DNA from: Luteitalea sp. TBR-22
GTDB lineage: Bacteria; Acidobacteriota; Vicinamibacteria; Vicinamibacterales; Vicinamibacteraceae
Length of the DNA stretch: 64,000 bases
Assembly: GCF_016865485.1 (NCBI RefSeq)
Contig: NZ_AP024452.1
Coordinates: 2,688,501 to 2,752,500, forward strand
Reading direction: 5' to 3'
Below are positions 18,944-28,806 of the stretch, piece by piece (positions within the stretch are counted from its first letter, which is position 1; every line of letters begins with the position of its first letter). Under the pieces are notes generated by a model that searched no databases, was not told where the DNA came from, and saw nothing but the letters and a program-made list of their open reading frames with translations. Position numbers and translations under genes: made by a program.

Positions 18944-19765
18944 ATGCGCATGCGGACCTCCTCCATCGCGCTGGGCGCGTGCCTCCTGCTGGCACGCGCC
19001 GCTCACGCCCAGGCGCCCGTCCCGCCCACGCCTCAGGGGTACACCCTCGTGTGGCAGGACGAGTTCGACCGCGACGGCCTGCCCGACCCCGCCAGGTGGG
19101 GCTACGACGTCGGCGGCCATGGCTGGGGCAACCGCGAGCCGCAGTTCTACACGGCGCGACGCCCCGAGAACGCGCGCGTCGAGGCGGGGCACCTCGTCAT
19201 CGAGGCGCGCAAGGAAGCCTGGCAGGGCGCGCCGTACACTTCGGCGCGCCTCGTCACGAAGGGCAAGGGCGACTGGACGTACGGCCGCATCGACGTGCGG
19301 GCGATGTTGCCGCGTGGCCGCGGCTCCTGGCCAGCCATCTGGATGCTCGCCACCACGCCCGGCAAGATGAAGTGGCCCGACGATGGCGAGATCGACGTGA
19401 TGGAGCACGTCGGCTTCGACCACGGCGTCGTCCACGCCTCGGTGCACACGAAGGCGTACCACCACAGCATCGGCACGCAGAAGACGGCCCGGACGACCGT
19501 GGCCGACGTGTCGGAGGCGTTCCACGTCTATTCGGTGGAGTGGGACGCGTCCCACGTCCGTATCCTGCTCGACGACCGGGAGTACTTCCGCTACGACAAG
19601 CCGGCCGGCGCCGGCAAGGCGGAATGGCCGTTCGACGGGCCGTTCCACCTGCTGCTGAACGTCGCCGTCGGCGGTGCGTGGGGCGGTGAGAAGGGCATCG
19701 ACGAGACGTCGCTGCCGTACCGGATGCTCGTCGATTACGTCCGCGTGTACCAGCGGACCAGGTAA
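18944..19765 (+). CDS. Secreted glycoside hydrolase family 16 (beta-glucanase/laminarinase-like)
   Basis: The protein has 273 residues. A signal peptide (residues 1-23, ALGACLLLARAAHAQA) precedes one GH16 domain. The catalytic signature EIDVMEHVG (ExDxxE, nucleophile and acid/base glutamates) is intact. Typical flanking strands are visible: LVWQDEFDRDGLPD at the start, YTSARLVTKGKGDWTYGRID, RGRGSWPAIWML and LLLNVAVGGAWGG near the end. GH16 enzymes cleave beta-1,3 or mixed-linkage glucans, agar or related polymers; the laminarinase-like subgroup is the best fit by eye. A second in-frame ATG at 18950 has better spacing from the AGGG sequence and may be the real start. Confidence 0.9.
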   Translation: MRMRTSSIALGACLLLARAAHAQAPVPPTPQGYTLVWQDEFDRDGLPDPARWGYDVGGHGWGNREPQFYTARRPENARVEAGHLVIEARKEAWQGAPYTSARLVTKGKGDWTYGRIDVRAMLPRGRGSWPAIWMLATTPGKMKWPDDGEIDVMEHVGFDHGVVHASVHTKAYHHSIGTQKTARTTVADVSEAFHVYSVEWDASHVRILLDDREYFRYDKPAGAGKAEWPFDGPFHLLLNVAVGGAWGGEKGIDETSLPYRMLVDYVRVYQRTR

Positions 19766-19820
19766 CGCATGCCGGCACTCCCGGCAAGATGGCTGACCGT
19801 CGGCCAAGGCCGACGGCTAC

Positions 19821-19940
19821 GACGCCCGGGTGTCGGCGTCGCCAGTGGCCGACGGCCCCAGACTCCCGGGTGCAGGTGTCGCCCGTGGCCGACGCCCCCG
19901 GACGCCCGGGTGTCGGCGTCGCCCTTGGGCGACGCTCACG
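19821..19940. repeat. Three tandem copies of a 40-bp unit
   Basis: Copies occupy 19821-19860, 19861-19900 and 19901-19940 with an exact 40-base period. All share GAC-CCCGGGTG, then a TGTCGSCGTCGCC-like block, then a GGCCGAC block. The third copy ends in a REP-like palindrome (19916-19935) whose flank runs into the helicase stop codon. No spacers of CRISPR type are present. Confidence 0.85.
19916..19935. repeat. REP-like palindrome R1
   Basis: GCGTCGCCCTTGGGCGACGC is a near-perfect 20-base palindrome followed by CACGAACCGTCAG. The same flank follows copy R6 at 43989-44010. The TCA in this flank is the stop codon (TGA) of the minus-strand helicase. Confidence 0.75.
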
Positions 19941-19945
19941 AACCG

Positions 19946-22513
19946 TCAGGCGATCGGGCCGATCGAGCGCAGGCGCATGACCGGCGCCTGCCGCGCGCGC
20001 GAGGCGGGCACGTCCACCTCGAACTCCGCCATCCAGTCGTTCAGGTCCTCGGGATCGACGAGCACCTGCTGCACCCGCCACGCCTCGGGATCGATGTCGC
20101 GATCCACGTGCGTGTGCTTGGTGTTGCGCCCTTCCGGGTCGAAGCGCACCGCCAGGTGCCCATCGAGGTAGGCCGCGAGCGACTCGGCGAGTCGTTCGGG
20201 TGTCCACGATGGCGTGTCGCTCGCGAGGTCGCCGGCGACGGGTGAGTCGAGGACCGCGAGGGCTGCGGCGTGGTCGCCGTGAGCCCACGGCCGCAGCCAC
20301 AGGAAGATCCGCGATCGAATCGCGGCCATGAAGGCCCGCGCATCGCCCGTGAGGTCGTACGCGGCCGGGCGCCCGGGCCGCAGCGTGAGACCGCCGCCGG
20401 TTGCCGCCAGCGGCACGTAGTCGGGATCCCGCATGCGCTCCCATTCGTCGGCCAGGCTCGCGTCCACGCCCTGCACCAGCGCCTTGAAGTGCCACTCCAC
20501 CTCGAGCACGTCGTCGGTCTTGGCGCCGTCGGGCACGGTCTGGCTGAGGACCTTGTAGACGCTGTTCAGGTGACGGAGCAGCAGCCCCTCCGACCGCTCG
20601 AGGTCGTACTCCATGACGTACTCGGCGAACGACTTGCCCGTTTCGTACATCTCGCGCGCGATCGACTTGGGGCGGATGTTCTCCTGCCCGACCCAGGGGT
20701 GGCGGTCGGCGAAGGCGTTGAACGTGTCGTACACGAAGTCCCGCAGCGGCTTGGGGTACTCGAGCTTCTCGAGTTCCTCCATGCGCTGCTCGTACTCCAT
20801 CCCGTCGGCCTTCATCTGCGCGACGGCGCGGTCCTTGATGCGATCGAGTTGCCGGCGGAGGATCAGCTCGGGGTTCTCGAGGATCGACTCGACCAGCGTC
20901 AGCACGTCGAGCGCGTGCGTCGGCTCGTCGGGGTCGAGTAGCGGCAACGTCTCGATCAGGTACAGCGACAGCGCCTGGTTCATCGAGAAGTCGTCCTGCA
21001 GGTCGACGTTCACCCGCACGCGGGCGCCTTCCGGCGTGCGAGGCACGATCTCGACGATGCCGCGTGAGACGAGGCTGCGGAACAACTGCCAGGCGCGACG
21101 ACGATGGCCGGCCTTGGCGGCGTCGGACTCGTGCGAGTCGCGGATCAACTGGCGCATGGCTGCCACGCCGTCGGTCTTGCGGCTCAGCACGTTCAGCAAC
21201 ATGCCGTGCGTCACCTGGAAGCGCGACACGAGCGGCTCCGGCGGAGCGCCGATCAGGCGCGTCAGCGTGTTCTGGTCCCAGTGCACGTAGTTGTGCTCGG
21301 GCGGCTTGCGCTTGGTCACCTTCTTGCCGTCGCGCGCCGCCTTCTCCGACAGGCGCAGGTTCTCGATCACGTGCTCGGGCGCCTGCACGACGACGAAGCC
21401 CTGGTCGTCGAACCCCTTGCGACCGGCGCGGCCGGCGATCTGGTGGAAGTCGCGGGCGGTGAGGTGCGCGGTCTTCTGGCCGTCGAACTTGCACAAGCGG
21501 GTGAAGACGACGGTGCGGATGGGCACGTTGATGCCGGCGCCGAGCGTGTCGGTGCCGCAGATCACCTTCAGCAGGCCCTGTTGCGCGAGCTGCTCGATGA
21601 GCACGCGGTACTTCGGCAGCAGGCCGGCGTGGTGCAGGCCGATCCCATGCCGCAGCCACTTGCGGATGTGACCGCCGTAGGGGCTCGAGAAGTCGAACGC
21701 GGCGATGCGGTCGGCAATCAGAGCCTTCTCCTCGCGCGTGCAGATCTTCAGGCTGGTGAAGTCCTGCGCGCTGCTGGCTGCATCGGCCTGCGTGAAGTGC
21801 ACCACGTACGCGGGCGTCCTGCCCGCCTCGACCAGCGCCTCGATCGCGTGGGGGAGCGGGACCTCCGAATAACTGAACTCCAGAGGCACGGGGCGGACCG
21901 CCGACCTGATGGTCACCGAGCCCCGGCCGTTGAGCGAGGTCAGCGAGGTCTCGAACGGCGCCGTGTCGCCGAGGGTCGCCGACATCAGCAGGAAGCGCGC
22001 CTGCGGCATCGTCAGCAACGGCACCTGCCAGGCCACGCCGCGGTCGCGATCGGCGTAGTAGTGGAACTCGTCCATCACGACGTGCTGGATGTCGGCGTCG
22101 CCACCCTCCCGCAGCGCGATGTTGGACAGCACCTCGGCGGTGCAGCAGAGGATGGGCGCGTCGCGGTTGACCGACGCGTCGCCGGTCGACAAGCCGACGT
22201 GCTCCGGACCGAACTCGCGACACAGGTCCATCCACTTCTCGTTGACCAGGGCCTTGATCGGGCAGGTGTAGACGGCCCGCTCGCCCCGCGCGAGGGCCGC
22301 AAACAGCAGGGCCGAGGCGACCAGTGACTTGCCCGAGCCGGTCGGCGTGTTGAGGATGACGTTCTGTCCGTCGAGCAGCGCCAGCACGGCTTCTTCCTGC
22401 GCGGGATAGAGGGAGAGGCGCCGGCCGGACACGTAGTCCAGGAACCGGTCCAGCAGGTCGTCGCTGGAGGCATCACGTCGAGGGGGCAGCAGGTCGCCGA
22501 GGAGCGCGGGCAC
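19946..22513 (-). CDS. Ski2-like DExH-box helicase with DUF3516-type C-terminus
   Basis: The protein has 855 residues from GTG 22513. Superfamily 2 helicase motifs are all visible: Walker A TPTGSGKS (about 56-63), DEFH in the DExH position, SATLGD, an LGAGINVP motif V region and [10 protein letters not shown] motif VI. The order and spacing match Ski2/Mtr4-like RNA helicases. From about residue 430 the sequence continues with an alpha-helical region ([14 protein letters not shown], then [22 protein letters not shown]) typical of the DUF3516 bacterial branch. The probable role is ATP-driven unwinding of RNA, perhaps in RNA turnover; the partner is unknown. It is convergent with the GH16 gene. 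Its stop codon falls inside a repeated intergenic element. Confidence 0.9.
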   Translation of the reverse strand: MPALLGDLLPPRRDASSDDLLDRFLDYVSGRRLSLYPAQEEAVLALLDGQNVILNTPTGSGKSLVASALLFAALARGERAVYTCPIKALVNEKWMDLCREFGPEHVGLSTGDASVNRDAPILCCTAEVLSNIALREGGDADIQHVVMDEFHYYADRDRGVAWQVPLLTMPQARFLLMSATLGDTAPFETSLTSLNGRGSVTIRSAVRPVPLEFSYSEVPLPHAIEALVEAGRTPAYVVHFTQADAASSAQDFTSLKICTREEKALIADRIAAFDFSSPYGGHIRKWLRHGIGLHHAGLLPKYRVLIEQLAQQGLLKVICGTDTLGAGINVPIRTVVFTRLCKFDGQKTAHLTARDFHQIAGRAGRKGFDDQGFVVVQAPEHVIENLRLSEKAARDGKKVTKRKPPEHNYVHWDQNTLTRLIGAPPEPLVSRFQVTHGMLLNVLSRKTDGVAAMRQLIRDSHESDAAKAGHRRRAWQLFRSLVSRGIVEIVPRTPEGARVRVNVDLQDDFSMNQALSLYLIETLPLLDPDEPTHALDVLTLVESILENPELILRRQLDRIKDRAVAQMKADGMEYEQRMEELEKLEYPKPLRDFVYDTFNAFADRHPWVGQENIRPKSIAREMYETGKSFAEYVMEYDLERSEGLLLRHLNSVYKVLSQTVPDGAKTDDVLEVEWHFKALVQGVDASLADEWERMRDPDYVPLAATGGGLTLRPGRPAAYDLTGDARAFMAAIRSRIFLWLRPWAHGDHAAALAVLDSPVAGDLASDTPSWTPERLAESLAAYLDGHLAVRFDPEGRNTKHTHVDRDIDPEAWRVQQVLVDPEDLNDWMAEFEVDVPASRARQAPVMRLRSIGPIA

Positions 22514-22785
22514 GTGTCATTCTCGCCCAGCCTGCGTCATAGCCTCTTGTGCCCGGGCCTGCCGCGCGCTACTGTCGACTCATGGACTCGACGCCCTCGC
22601 TCCGCGTGCCGTCGATGCTCGTCGCCAGTGCCGCCCGGCGCTGCGCGTGTTGTTGTTGATCCCATCCCCCTGACCTTGTGTCCCACCGGCCCCCGCCGGT
22701 GTCGTCCCTGAACACGATCCTCGCGGCCACGACTGCGAGTTCAGGCGCTGCCTCGCAAGCCGGGCGGTGCCGCCGGTACCGTCGC

Positions 22786-23736
22786 ATGACGCTTTCACGT
22801 TCGTTCTCCGTTGCCGCCCTGGCGGCCCTGTTGCTTGCCTCGCCGGTCCTGGCCCAGGAGGCGGCCGGCGCATTCCCGCCCGGCAACCCGCCCGGCGTCG
22901 ACGACTGGCGTCAGCAGTACGAGCAGACCCTGCGCGACGAGTACGGCTGGCTCAGCGTCGCCGGACTGACGTTCCTGCCCGACGGCACGTACGTGATCGG
23001 CAGTGCGCCGGGGAGCGACATCCCGCTCCCGACCGGCCATGCGCCCGCGAAGGTGGGTACGGTGGTGGTTGCCGGGGGCGTGGCGACGCTCCGCTTCGAG
23101 CCGGGTGTCGAAGCGCTGCTCAACGGACAGCCCGCGCCGGCGGAGGTGGTGCTGAAGAAGGCTGAGCGCGGCGCGCCGGGGCAGCCCGCGACGCCGCCCG
23201 ACAAGGTGCGGGTCGGCAAGGTGGAGTTCCATCTGCACGAGAGCGGCCCGCGGCTGGCCATGCGCGTGCGCGATCCCGAGTCGCCGATCCGCATCGGCTT
23301 CCAGGGGCCGAAGTGGTTCCCGGTGTCGGAGGGGGCACGCGTGGTGGCCACGCTCAGGCCGTTCGAGGAGGCCAGGACCGTCGACGTTCGCAACATCCTC
23401 GGTGATCCCGAGCCATACCAGGCGCCGGGGCAACTCGAGTTCCCGTGGGATGGCAAGAAGGTCCGGGTCCTGGCATTCACGAGCACCAAGGGCCGCCTGC
23501 AGGTGATCTTCCGCGACGCGACGATGGGGCGCGAGACGTACGGCACGCGCTACGTGTACGCCGAGCCGACCGGCGATGGTCGCTACGTCATCGACTTCAA
23601 CAGGGCGTACAACCCGCCGTGCGCGTACAACCCGTACACGACGTGCCCGACGCCGCCGAAGGAGAACATCCTGAAGGTGGCCATCCGCGCCGGCGAGAAG
23701 ATCTACGACGGTCCGACCACGCACGCCGCGCGCTGA
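22786..23736 (+). CDS. Secreted DUF1684 protein
   Basis: The protein has 316 residues from ATG 22786, which begins a clean signal peptide (SVAALAALLLASPVLAQ, cleaved near residue 24). The mature region matches DUF1684. It starts with VDDWRQQYEQTLRDEYGWLSVAG, has a FHA-like middle (GSAPGSDIPLP, a VLLNGQPA-like loop), WFPVSEGARVVA, and the very conserved C-terminal block DFNRAYNPPCAYNPYTTCPTPP with two cysteines, then NILKVAIRAGEK. The function of DUF1684 is unknown; many members are secreted or lipoproteins. The 272 bases upstream hold no other gene. Upstream in-frame codons (from 22678) lack signal-peptide logic and are rejected. Confidence 0.88.
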   Translation: MTLSRSFSVAALAALLLASPVLAQEAAGAFPPGNPPGVDDWRQQYEQTLRDEYGWLSVAGLTFLPDGTYVIGSAPGSDIPLPTGHAPAKVGTVVVAGGVATLRFEPGVEALLNGQPAPAEVVLKKAERGAPGQPATPPDKVRVGKVEFHLHESGPRLAMRVRDPESPIRIGFQGPKWFPVSEGARVVATLRPFEEARTVDVRNILGDPEPYQAPGQLEFPWDGKKVRVLAFTSTKGRLQVIFRDATMGRETYGTRYVYAEPTGDGRYVIDFNRAYNPPCAYNPYTTCPTPPKENILKVAIRAGEKIYDGPTTHAAR

Positions 23737-23742
23737 TCCGGA

Positions 23743-23765
23743 GGTAGGGCCGGGTCTCCGCCCCT
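23743..23765. repeat. GGTAGGGC-family element
   Basis: GGTAGGGCCGGGTCTCCG occurs 6 bases after the DUF1684 stop codon. Near-identical copies start at 29962 and 33833. Confidence 0.6.
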
Positions 23766-23892
23766 CGACTTCGCTCGGCGCGGCCTGCGCGAAGTCGAAG
23801 GCCGACCCAGCCGCTTCCCGCGTGCCGTCAGCGCGAGTCGACATGCCCCGACCGGCGCGACGACCTGCCCACCGCGCTACGATAGGCGCAAC

Positions 23893-26700
23893 ATGCGACA
23901 GCCTTCTCTCAGGCACCTGACGCCGCAGGTCTCGCGCGGCGGGCGTGTCATCGTCGTCGTGGCCGCCGTCGCGTTGCTCACGACCCTGACCCTCAGGGCG
24001 CAGGCGCCCCGCGCGCGTCGTGCCGACGACGCGGGCGCCGACTTCTCGCCGAAGCCGCCCGTGCAGGCCTTGACCCCGGCGGAACAGGCTCGCCGGTTCA
24101 TCCTGCCGCCCGGGTACCGCATGGAACTCGTGCTGGCCGAGCCGGTGATCGAGAACCCGGTGGCGATGGCCTTCGACGGCAACGGGCGGCTGTACGTCGC
24201 GGAGATGCGCGGCTACATGCCCGATGCCGACGGCACCAACCAGCATGCGCCGGTCAGCCGCATCAGCCTCCACGAGAGCACGAAGGGCGACGGCAAGTAC
24301 GACCGCCACACGGTCTTCATCGACAACCTCGTCCTGCCCAGGTTCGTCCTGCCGCTCGACGGCAGCATCGTCACTATGGAGACCGACAGCGACGACATGT
24401 ACGAGTACCGCGACACCAACGGCGATGGCGTCGCGGACAGCAAGACGCTCTTCTACAGCGGGGTCGGCCGCCGCGGCAACCTGGAGCACCAGCAGAGCGG
24501 CTTCGTGTGGGGGCTCGACAACTGGATCTACAGCACCTACAACGCCTTCCGGATCCGCTGGACGCCGTCCGGCATCAGGAAGGAGCCCACCGGCCGCAAC
24601 GGCGGCCAGTGGGGGCTCACGCAGGACGATGCCGGGAAGATGTGGTTCGTGGACGCGGGTGGCGAGCGCGGCCCCATGAACTTCCAGGTGCCGATCCATT
24701 ACGGCTCGTTCTCGGTCCGCGATCAGTTCGAGGAAGGCTTCGAGCAGGTGTGGCCGGCGGCGTTCGGCTATGCGGACGTGCAGGGCGGCATGCCCCGCGT
24801 GCGGACACCCATCGGCACGCTGAACCACTTCACCGCGACGTGCGGCCCCGACATCGTCCGCGGCCATCGCCTGCCGGCCGACCTGCGCGGCGACCTGCTG
24901 TTTGCCGAGCCCGTCGGACGCCTGATCCGCCGCGCGAAGATCGACGTCAACGAGGGGCTCACGCAGTTGCGCAATGCGTACCCGGGATCGGAGTTCGTCC
25001 TCAGCACCGACCCGCTGTTCCGGCCCGTGAACCTCGCCACGGCCCCGGACGGCACGGTGTTGGTGGCCGACATGTACCACGGCATCATCCAGGAATCGAA
25101 CTGGACGAAGCCGGGCACCTACCTGCGGAAGAAGATCGAGCAGTACCAGTTCGACAAGATCGTGCGGCGCGGGCGCATCTGGCGGATCGTGCACGACGAT
25201 CACCAGCCGGACCCGACGCGGCCGCGGATGCTTGGCGAGGGTGTCGACGCGCTCGTCGCGCACCTCGACCACCCCAACGGGTGGTGGCGCGACACCGCCC
25301 AGCGGCTGCTGGTCCTCCGGCAGGATCGACGCGTCGTGCCTGCGCTGGTGGAGAAGGCGAGGACGGCGACGGCGCTGGTGGCGCGCTTCCACGCGCTCTG
25401 GACGCTCGAGGGCCTCGGCGCGCTCGAACCCGATCTCGTGCGCGAGCTCATGAAGGACCCGAGCCCGCACATGCGCATCCAGGCGATGCGGGCGAGCGAG
25501 TCGCTGTTCACCGCCGGCGACACGTCCTTCGTGGCGGATGTGCGCGCGCTCACCCAGGATGCGGACACCTCGGTCGTCATCCAGGCGATGCTCACGCTGA
25601 AGCTGTGGAAGGTGACCGACCTCGCCGCGATCGTGAAGGCCGCGCAGGCGACCCGCCCGACGCGCGGCGTCCGCGAGATCGGCGACCAGATCCTCCGGCC
25701 GCCGGTGCCGCCCGGCTTCACCTCCCGCACCATGACCGCCACGCAGCGCGAGGCGCTGCAGCGCGGTGAAGCCGTCTACGACGAGCTCTGCTACGCCTGT
25801 CACGGGACGGACGGCAAGGGCGCGCCGCTGGCCGGGGCGCCAGCCGGGACCCGGATGGCGCCACCGCTCGCCGGCTCACCGCGGCTCCTCGGTCACCGCG
25901 ACTACGCGATCCGCACGCTGCTGCACGGCCTGACCGGCCCCATCGAGGGCACCACGTACCCCGGCGGCGTCATGGCGCCGATGGGCGACCAGTCCGACGA
26001 GTGGATTGCCAACGTGACGTCGTTCGTCCGCAACAGCTTCGGCAATCGCGCCGCCTTCATCAGCGCGGCCGACGTCGCGCGAGTGCGGGCCGCGAGCCGC
26101 GGCCGCCAGGGCAACTGGACGGTCGAGGAACTGCGCTCGGTCGTGCCGCAGCTGATTGCCCCACGGCCGACGTGGGTCGCGCTCGCCAGCCATGAGTCCG
26201 AGACCGCCGCCCGTGCCCTCACTGCCGCCGGCGGGGCGTGGACGTCGCTCGTCCCGCAAGCGGCCGGCATGTGGTTCCAGATCGAGTTCCCCGAACCGAC
26301 GCCGGTCAGCGAACTGCAGTTCGATTCGGTCGCCATCGTGCGGCCTCCGGCCGCGAGTCCGGCCGCGGCGGGGGCCGGGGCAGCTGCCGCCCCGACGGCG
26401 GGCGCGGCCGGGGCAACGGCCCGTCCCGGAGGCCCTCCTGCTCCCGACGTGACCGGCCAACCGGTGACGATCGTCGGTTACCCCCGGCAGTACGTCGTCC
26501 AGACGTCGGCTGACGGGGTGACCTGGAGCCCTGCCATCGCGGAGGGCAGCGGGCGCGGCCTCACGACCGTCATCACGTTCGCACCGGTGACCACGCGGTT
26601 CCTGCGCATCACGCAGACCGCCTCACCGGACGCGGCGCCGCCCTGGTCGATCCAGAACCTGCAGCTGTTCGGCCCGCCGACCACCCTGGCCTCGCACTGA
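23893..26700 (+). CDS. Exported beta-propeller dehydrogenase-like protein with HEAT region, cytochrome c and F5/8-type C-terminus
   Basis: The protein has 935 residues. After a signal/anchor (VIVVVAAVALLTTLTLRAQA) comes a propeller like PVC-type membrane-bound dehydrogenases: ILPPGYRMELVLAEPVIENP, VAMAFDGNGRLYVAEMRGYM, repeated RFLR-free blades and VLVADMYHGIIQESNW. This runs to about residue 440. A helical HEAT-like region follows (about 450-600). A single c-type heme site CYACH (Cys633, Cys636, His637) lies in an LCYACHGTDGKG context. A C-terminal discoidin-like domain (about 755-930) is split by an Ala/Pro-rich linker. It probably oxidises a sugar or related substrate in the periplasm and passes electrons to heme; the substrate is unknown. 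TACGAT lies 9 nt before the ATG with no ribosome-binding site. Confidence 0.82.
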   Translation: MRQPSLRHLTPQVSRGGRVIVVVAAVALLTTLTLRAQAPRARRADDAGADFSPKPPVQALTPAEQARRFILPPGYRMELVLAEPVIENPVAMAFDGNGRLYVAEMRGYMPDADGTNQHAPVSRISLHESTKGDGKYDRHTVFIDNLVLPRFVLPLDGSIVTMETDSDDMYEYRDTNGDGVADSKTLFYSGVGRRGNLEHQQSGFVWGLDNWIYSTYNAFRIRWTPSGIRKEPTGRNGGQWGLTQDDAGKMWFVDAGGERGPMNFQVPIHYGSFSVRDQFEEGFEQVWPAAFGYADVQGGMPRVRTPIGTLNHFTATCGPDIVRGHRLPADLRGDLLFAEPVGRLIRRAKIDVNEGLTQLRNAYPGSEFVLSTDPLFRPVNLATAPDGTVLVADMYHGIIQESNWTKPGTYLRKKIEQYQFDKIVRRGRIWRIVHDDHQPDPTRPRMLGEGVDALVAHLDHPNGWWRDTAQRLLVLRQDRRVVPALVEKARTATALVARFHALWTLEGLGALEPDLVRELMKDPSPHMRIQAMRASESLFTAGDTSFVADVRALTQDADTSVVIQAMLTLKLWKVTDLAAIVKAAQATRPTRGVREIGDQILRPPVPPGFTSRTMTATQREALQRGEAVYDELCYACHGTDGKGAPLAGAPAGTRMAPPLAGSPRLLGHRDYAIRTLLHGLTGPIEGTTYPGGVMAPMGDQSDEWIANVTSFVRNSFGNRAAFISAADVARVRAASRGRQGNWTVEELRSVVPQLIAPRPTWVALASHESETAARALTAAGGAWTSLVPQAAGMWFQIEFPEPTPVSELQFDSVAIVRPPAASPAAAGAGAAAAPTAGAAGATARPGGPPAPDVTGQPVTIVGYPRQYVVQTSADGVTWSPAIAEGSGRGLTTVITFAPVTTRFLRITQTASPDAAPPWSIQNLQLFGPPTTLASH

Positions 26701-26756
26701 ACGACCCGCGAGGGGGCGGCGCGCGCTTGCCGCGCCGTGCGACATAATGCCGCTCC

Positions 26757-27788
26757 ATGCGCGCCTTTCGCGTCGAGCGGCCCGGCTCGGCCGGCCTGGT
26801 GGATCAGGCCATGCCCGTGCCTGGCGCCGGTGAGGTCCTCGTGAGGGTCGAGGCCGTGGGCATCTGCGGGTCCGACCTCGAACTCGTCAAGGGCACGCGC
26901 GACGCGGCGTTCACGCGCTATCCGGTGGTGCCGGGCCACGAGTGGGCCGGTGTCGTCGCCGAGACGTCGGCCGCTCATCCGCATCTGTCGGCCGGCACTC
27001 CCGTCGTCGTCGAGGGGCACCACTTCTGCGGCCACTGCGCGCCCTGCCGCGCCGGACGCACGCATCTGTGCGCCAACTACGACGAGTACGGCTTCACGCG
27101 CGACGGCGGATATCGCGAGTACGTCGCCGCGCGCGCCGACCTCTGCCATCCGCTGCAGCGCGTCGACACGGCCCTCGCCGCCCTGTCCGAGCCCACGGCG
27201 TGCGCGCTGCATGCCGTGGAGCGGAGCGCGATCACGCCGGCCGATCGCGTGGTGGTGATCGGCGCGGGCCCCATCGGCCTCCTGGCGGTGGCGTGCGCGG
27301 CGGGCTGCCATCCCGCGCGTCTCGTCGTCGCCGATGTGCGCGACACGACCTTCGGCGTGGCGCGTGCCGTGGGTGCCACCGATACGGTCTGCGCCAACGC
27401 GCCCGACCTGGCCGCCGCGGTGCGCGACGTGCTCGACGGCGGCGCCGACGTCGTGATCGAGGCGGCGGGGCACCCGCTGGCGCAGGTCGCCGCGGCCGAC
27501 GTGCTCGCGCGCGGCGGGCGACTCACGGTGCTGGGCATCGCGGGCTCCGACCGCACCACGCCGTTCAATTTCGATCCCCTGGTGTTCCGCGACGCGCGCC
27601 TCGAGGCCGTGTTCGCGTATCCCTCCGCCGTGTTCGGCCGTGCCGTGCGGCTCATCGACGAGGGGCGGATCGACCCGTCGCCGCTCGTCACGCATCGCCT
27701 GCCGCTCACGCAGGTCGCCGGCGCGCTGGCGATGCTCGACGCACGCACCGAACCTGCCATCAAGGTCCTTCTCGATCCGCGAGCCTGA
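26757..27788 (+). CDS. Zinc-dependent medium-chain dehydrogenase (sugar/polyol alcohol dehydrogenase)
   Basis: The protein has 343 residues. Catalytic zinc ligands are seen as Cys37 in GICGSD and His61-Glu62 in PGHEW. The structural zinc cluster is Cys91, Cys94, Cys97 and Cys105 (FCGHCAPC...HLC). The Rossmann motif VIGAGPIGLLAVA (about 168-180) binds NAD(P). The sequence is of the sorbitol/threonine/galactitol-phosphate dehydrogenase group and oxidises a secondary hydroxyl of a sugar, polyol or sugar acid. It heads a three-gene set with 3-nt and 1-nt spacings to a U32-like protein and a galactonate-dehydratase-like enzyme, which points to sugar-acid catabolism. CATAAT (26743-26748) ends 8 nt before the ATG and no ribosome-binding site is present, suggesting a leaderless start. 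Confidence 0.9.
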   Translation: MRAFRVERPGSAGLVDQAMPVPGAGEVLVRVEAVGICGSDLELVKGTRDAAFTRYPVVPGHEWAGVVAETSAAHPHLSAGTPVVVEGHHFCGHCAPCRAGRTHLCANYDEYGFTRDGGYREYVAARADLCHPLQRVDTALAALSEPTACALHAVERSAITPADRVVVIGAGPIGLLAVACAAGCHPARLVVADVRDTTFGVARAVGATDTVCANAPDLAAAVRDVLDGGADVVIEAAGHPLAQVAAADVLARGGRLTVLGIAGSDRTTPFNFDPLVFRDARLEAVFAYPSAVFGRAVRLIDEGRIDPSPLVTHRLPLTQVAGALAMLDARTEPAIKVLLDPRA

Positions 27789-27791
27789 CCC

Positions 27792-28805
27792 ATGCCGCTT
27801 CCCGAATCCGCTGCCGCCCGCCTCCTGCGGGCACTCGACCTGCCCACCGGCGACGCCCACGACCTTCCCGCGTCGCCGCATCGCTTCCCCGACGGCGCGC
27901 AGTATCGGGTCGAGATCCCGAGCGTCGAGGGTCCGCGCGTGCTTGCCGCCGTGCTCGACGAGGCAAAGGCGCGTCGTGTGCCGATCCATCGCGTCTCGCA
28001 GGGCTCGGGGATCATGCTGCTCACCGACGCCGAGATCCTCGAGATGTGCGCGATGTGTCGCGCGGAGCGGATGGAGCTGTCGCTGTTCGTCGGTCCGCGC
28101 GCCGCGTGGGACACGGGCGCGACCATCGTGTCGCCGGCCGGCAAGACACTTGGCGCGCAGTTGCGCGGCCAGGACCAGGTGCGTCATGGGTTGGACGACG
28201 TGATCCGGGCAACCGAGTTGGGCGTGCGCAGCGTGCTGGTGGCCGACATGGGCCTGCTGCGCATCCTCGATCTCGCCAAGCAGGCAGGGCACCTGCCGAA
28301 GGACCTGGTCATCAAGATCAGCGTGCAGCTCGCGGCCGCCAACCCGCTCGCCGTCGCCGTCCTCGCCGACGAGGGCGCGACGACGATCAACGTGCCGACC
28401 GACCTGTCGCTGGCGCAGCTGGCGGCCATCCGGCAGCACTGCGACATCCCGCTCGACGTGTACGTGGAAGTGCCCGACGGCTTCGGCGGCTTCGTGCGGC
28501 ACTACGAGATTCCGCAACTGATCGAGTCGGTGGCGCCGGTCTACGTGAAGTTCGGCCTGCGCAACGCGCCCGACATCTATCCCTCGGGCCTGCACCTCGA
28601 GACGGTCGCGATCAACATGGCCCGCGAGCGCGTCCGCCGCGCCGAACTGGGGCTCGCTCTGCTGGCACGCCAGACGGGGACTGCCCCTTCATCCGCTCCG
28701 GGGCCCGATGCCAGGAGCCCGGTGCCCGACGGCGCGGCAGCGCCGCTCATCATGTCGCCCGTCGGCGCCCCCGATGCCCCCGGCATCCCCGCGGAGACGC
28801 ACTGA
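27792..28805 (+). CDS. TIM-barrel protein related to peptidase family U32
   Basis: The protein has 337 residues. It is an alpha/beta protein with alternating strands: YRVEIPSVEGPRVLAAVLDEA, VSQGSGIMLLTDAEIL, VLVADMGLLRILDLA, IKISVQLAAANPLAVAVL, GATTINVPTDLSLAQLAAI and VYVKFGLRNAPDIYPSG. This pattern fits a TIM barrel and resembles the catalytic part of U32-family proteins. The usual U32 peptidase signature is not clear, so peptidase activity is doubtful. The last 45 residues are a Pro/Ala/Gly-rich tail. It starts 3 nt after the dehydrogenase stop and ends 1 nt before the enolase-superfamily gene. A role in the same sugar-acid pathway, perhaps as an aldolase or isomerase, is inference from context. 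Confidence 0.65.
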   Translation: MPLPESAAARLLRALDLPTGDAHDLPASPHRFPDGAQYRVEIPSVEGPRVLAAVLDEAKARRVPIHRVSQGSGIMLLTDAEILEMCAMCRAERMELSLFVGPRAAWDTGATIVSPAGKTLGAQLRGQDQVRHGLDDVIRATELGVRSVLVADMGLLRILDLAKQAGHLPKDLVIKISVQLAAANPLAVAVLADEGATTINVPTDLSLAQLAAIRQHCDIPLDVYVEVPDGFGGFVRHYEIPQLIESVAPVYVKFGLRNAPDIYPSGLHLETVAINMARERVRRAELGLALLARQTGTAPSSAPGPDARSPVPDGAAAPLIMSPVGAPDAPGIPAETH

Positions 28806-28806
28806 G

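Noticed and set aside
19821-19940. CRISPR-like 40-bp repeats
   Set aside because: The copies are contiguous with no unique spacers between them.
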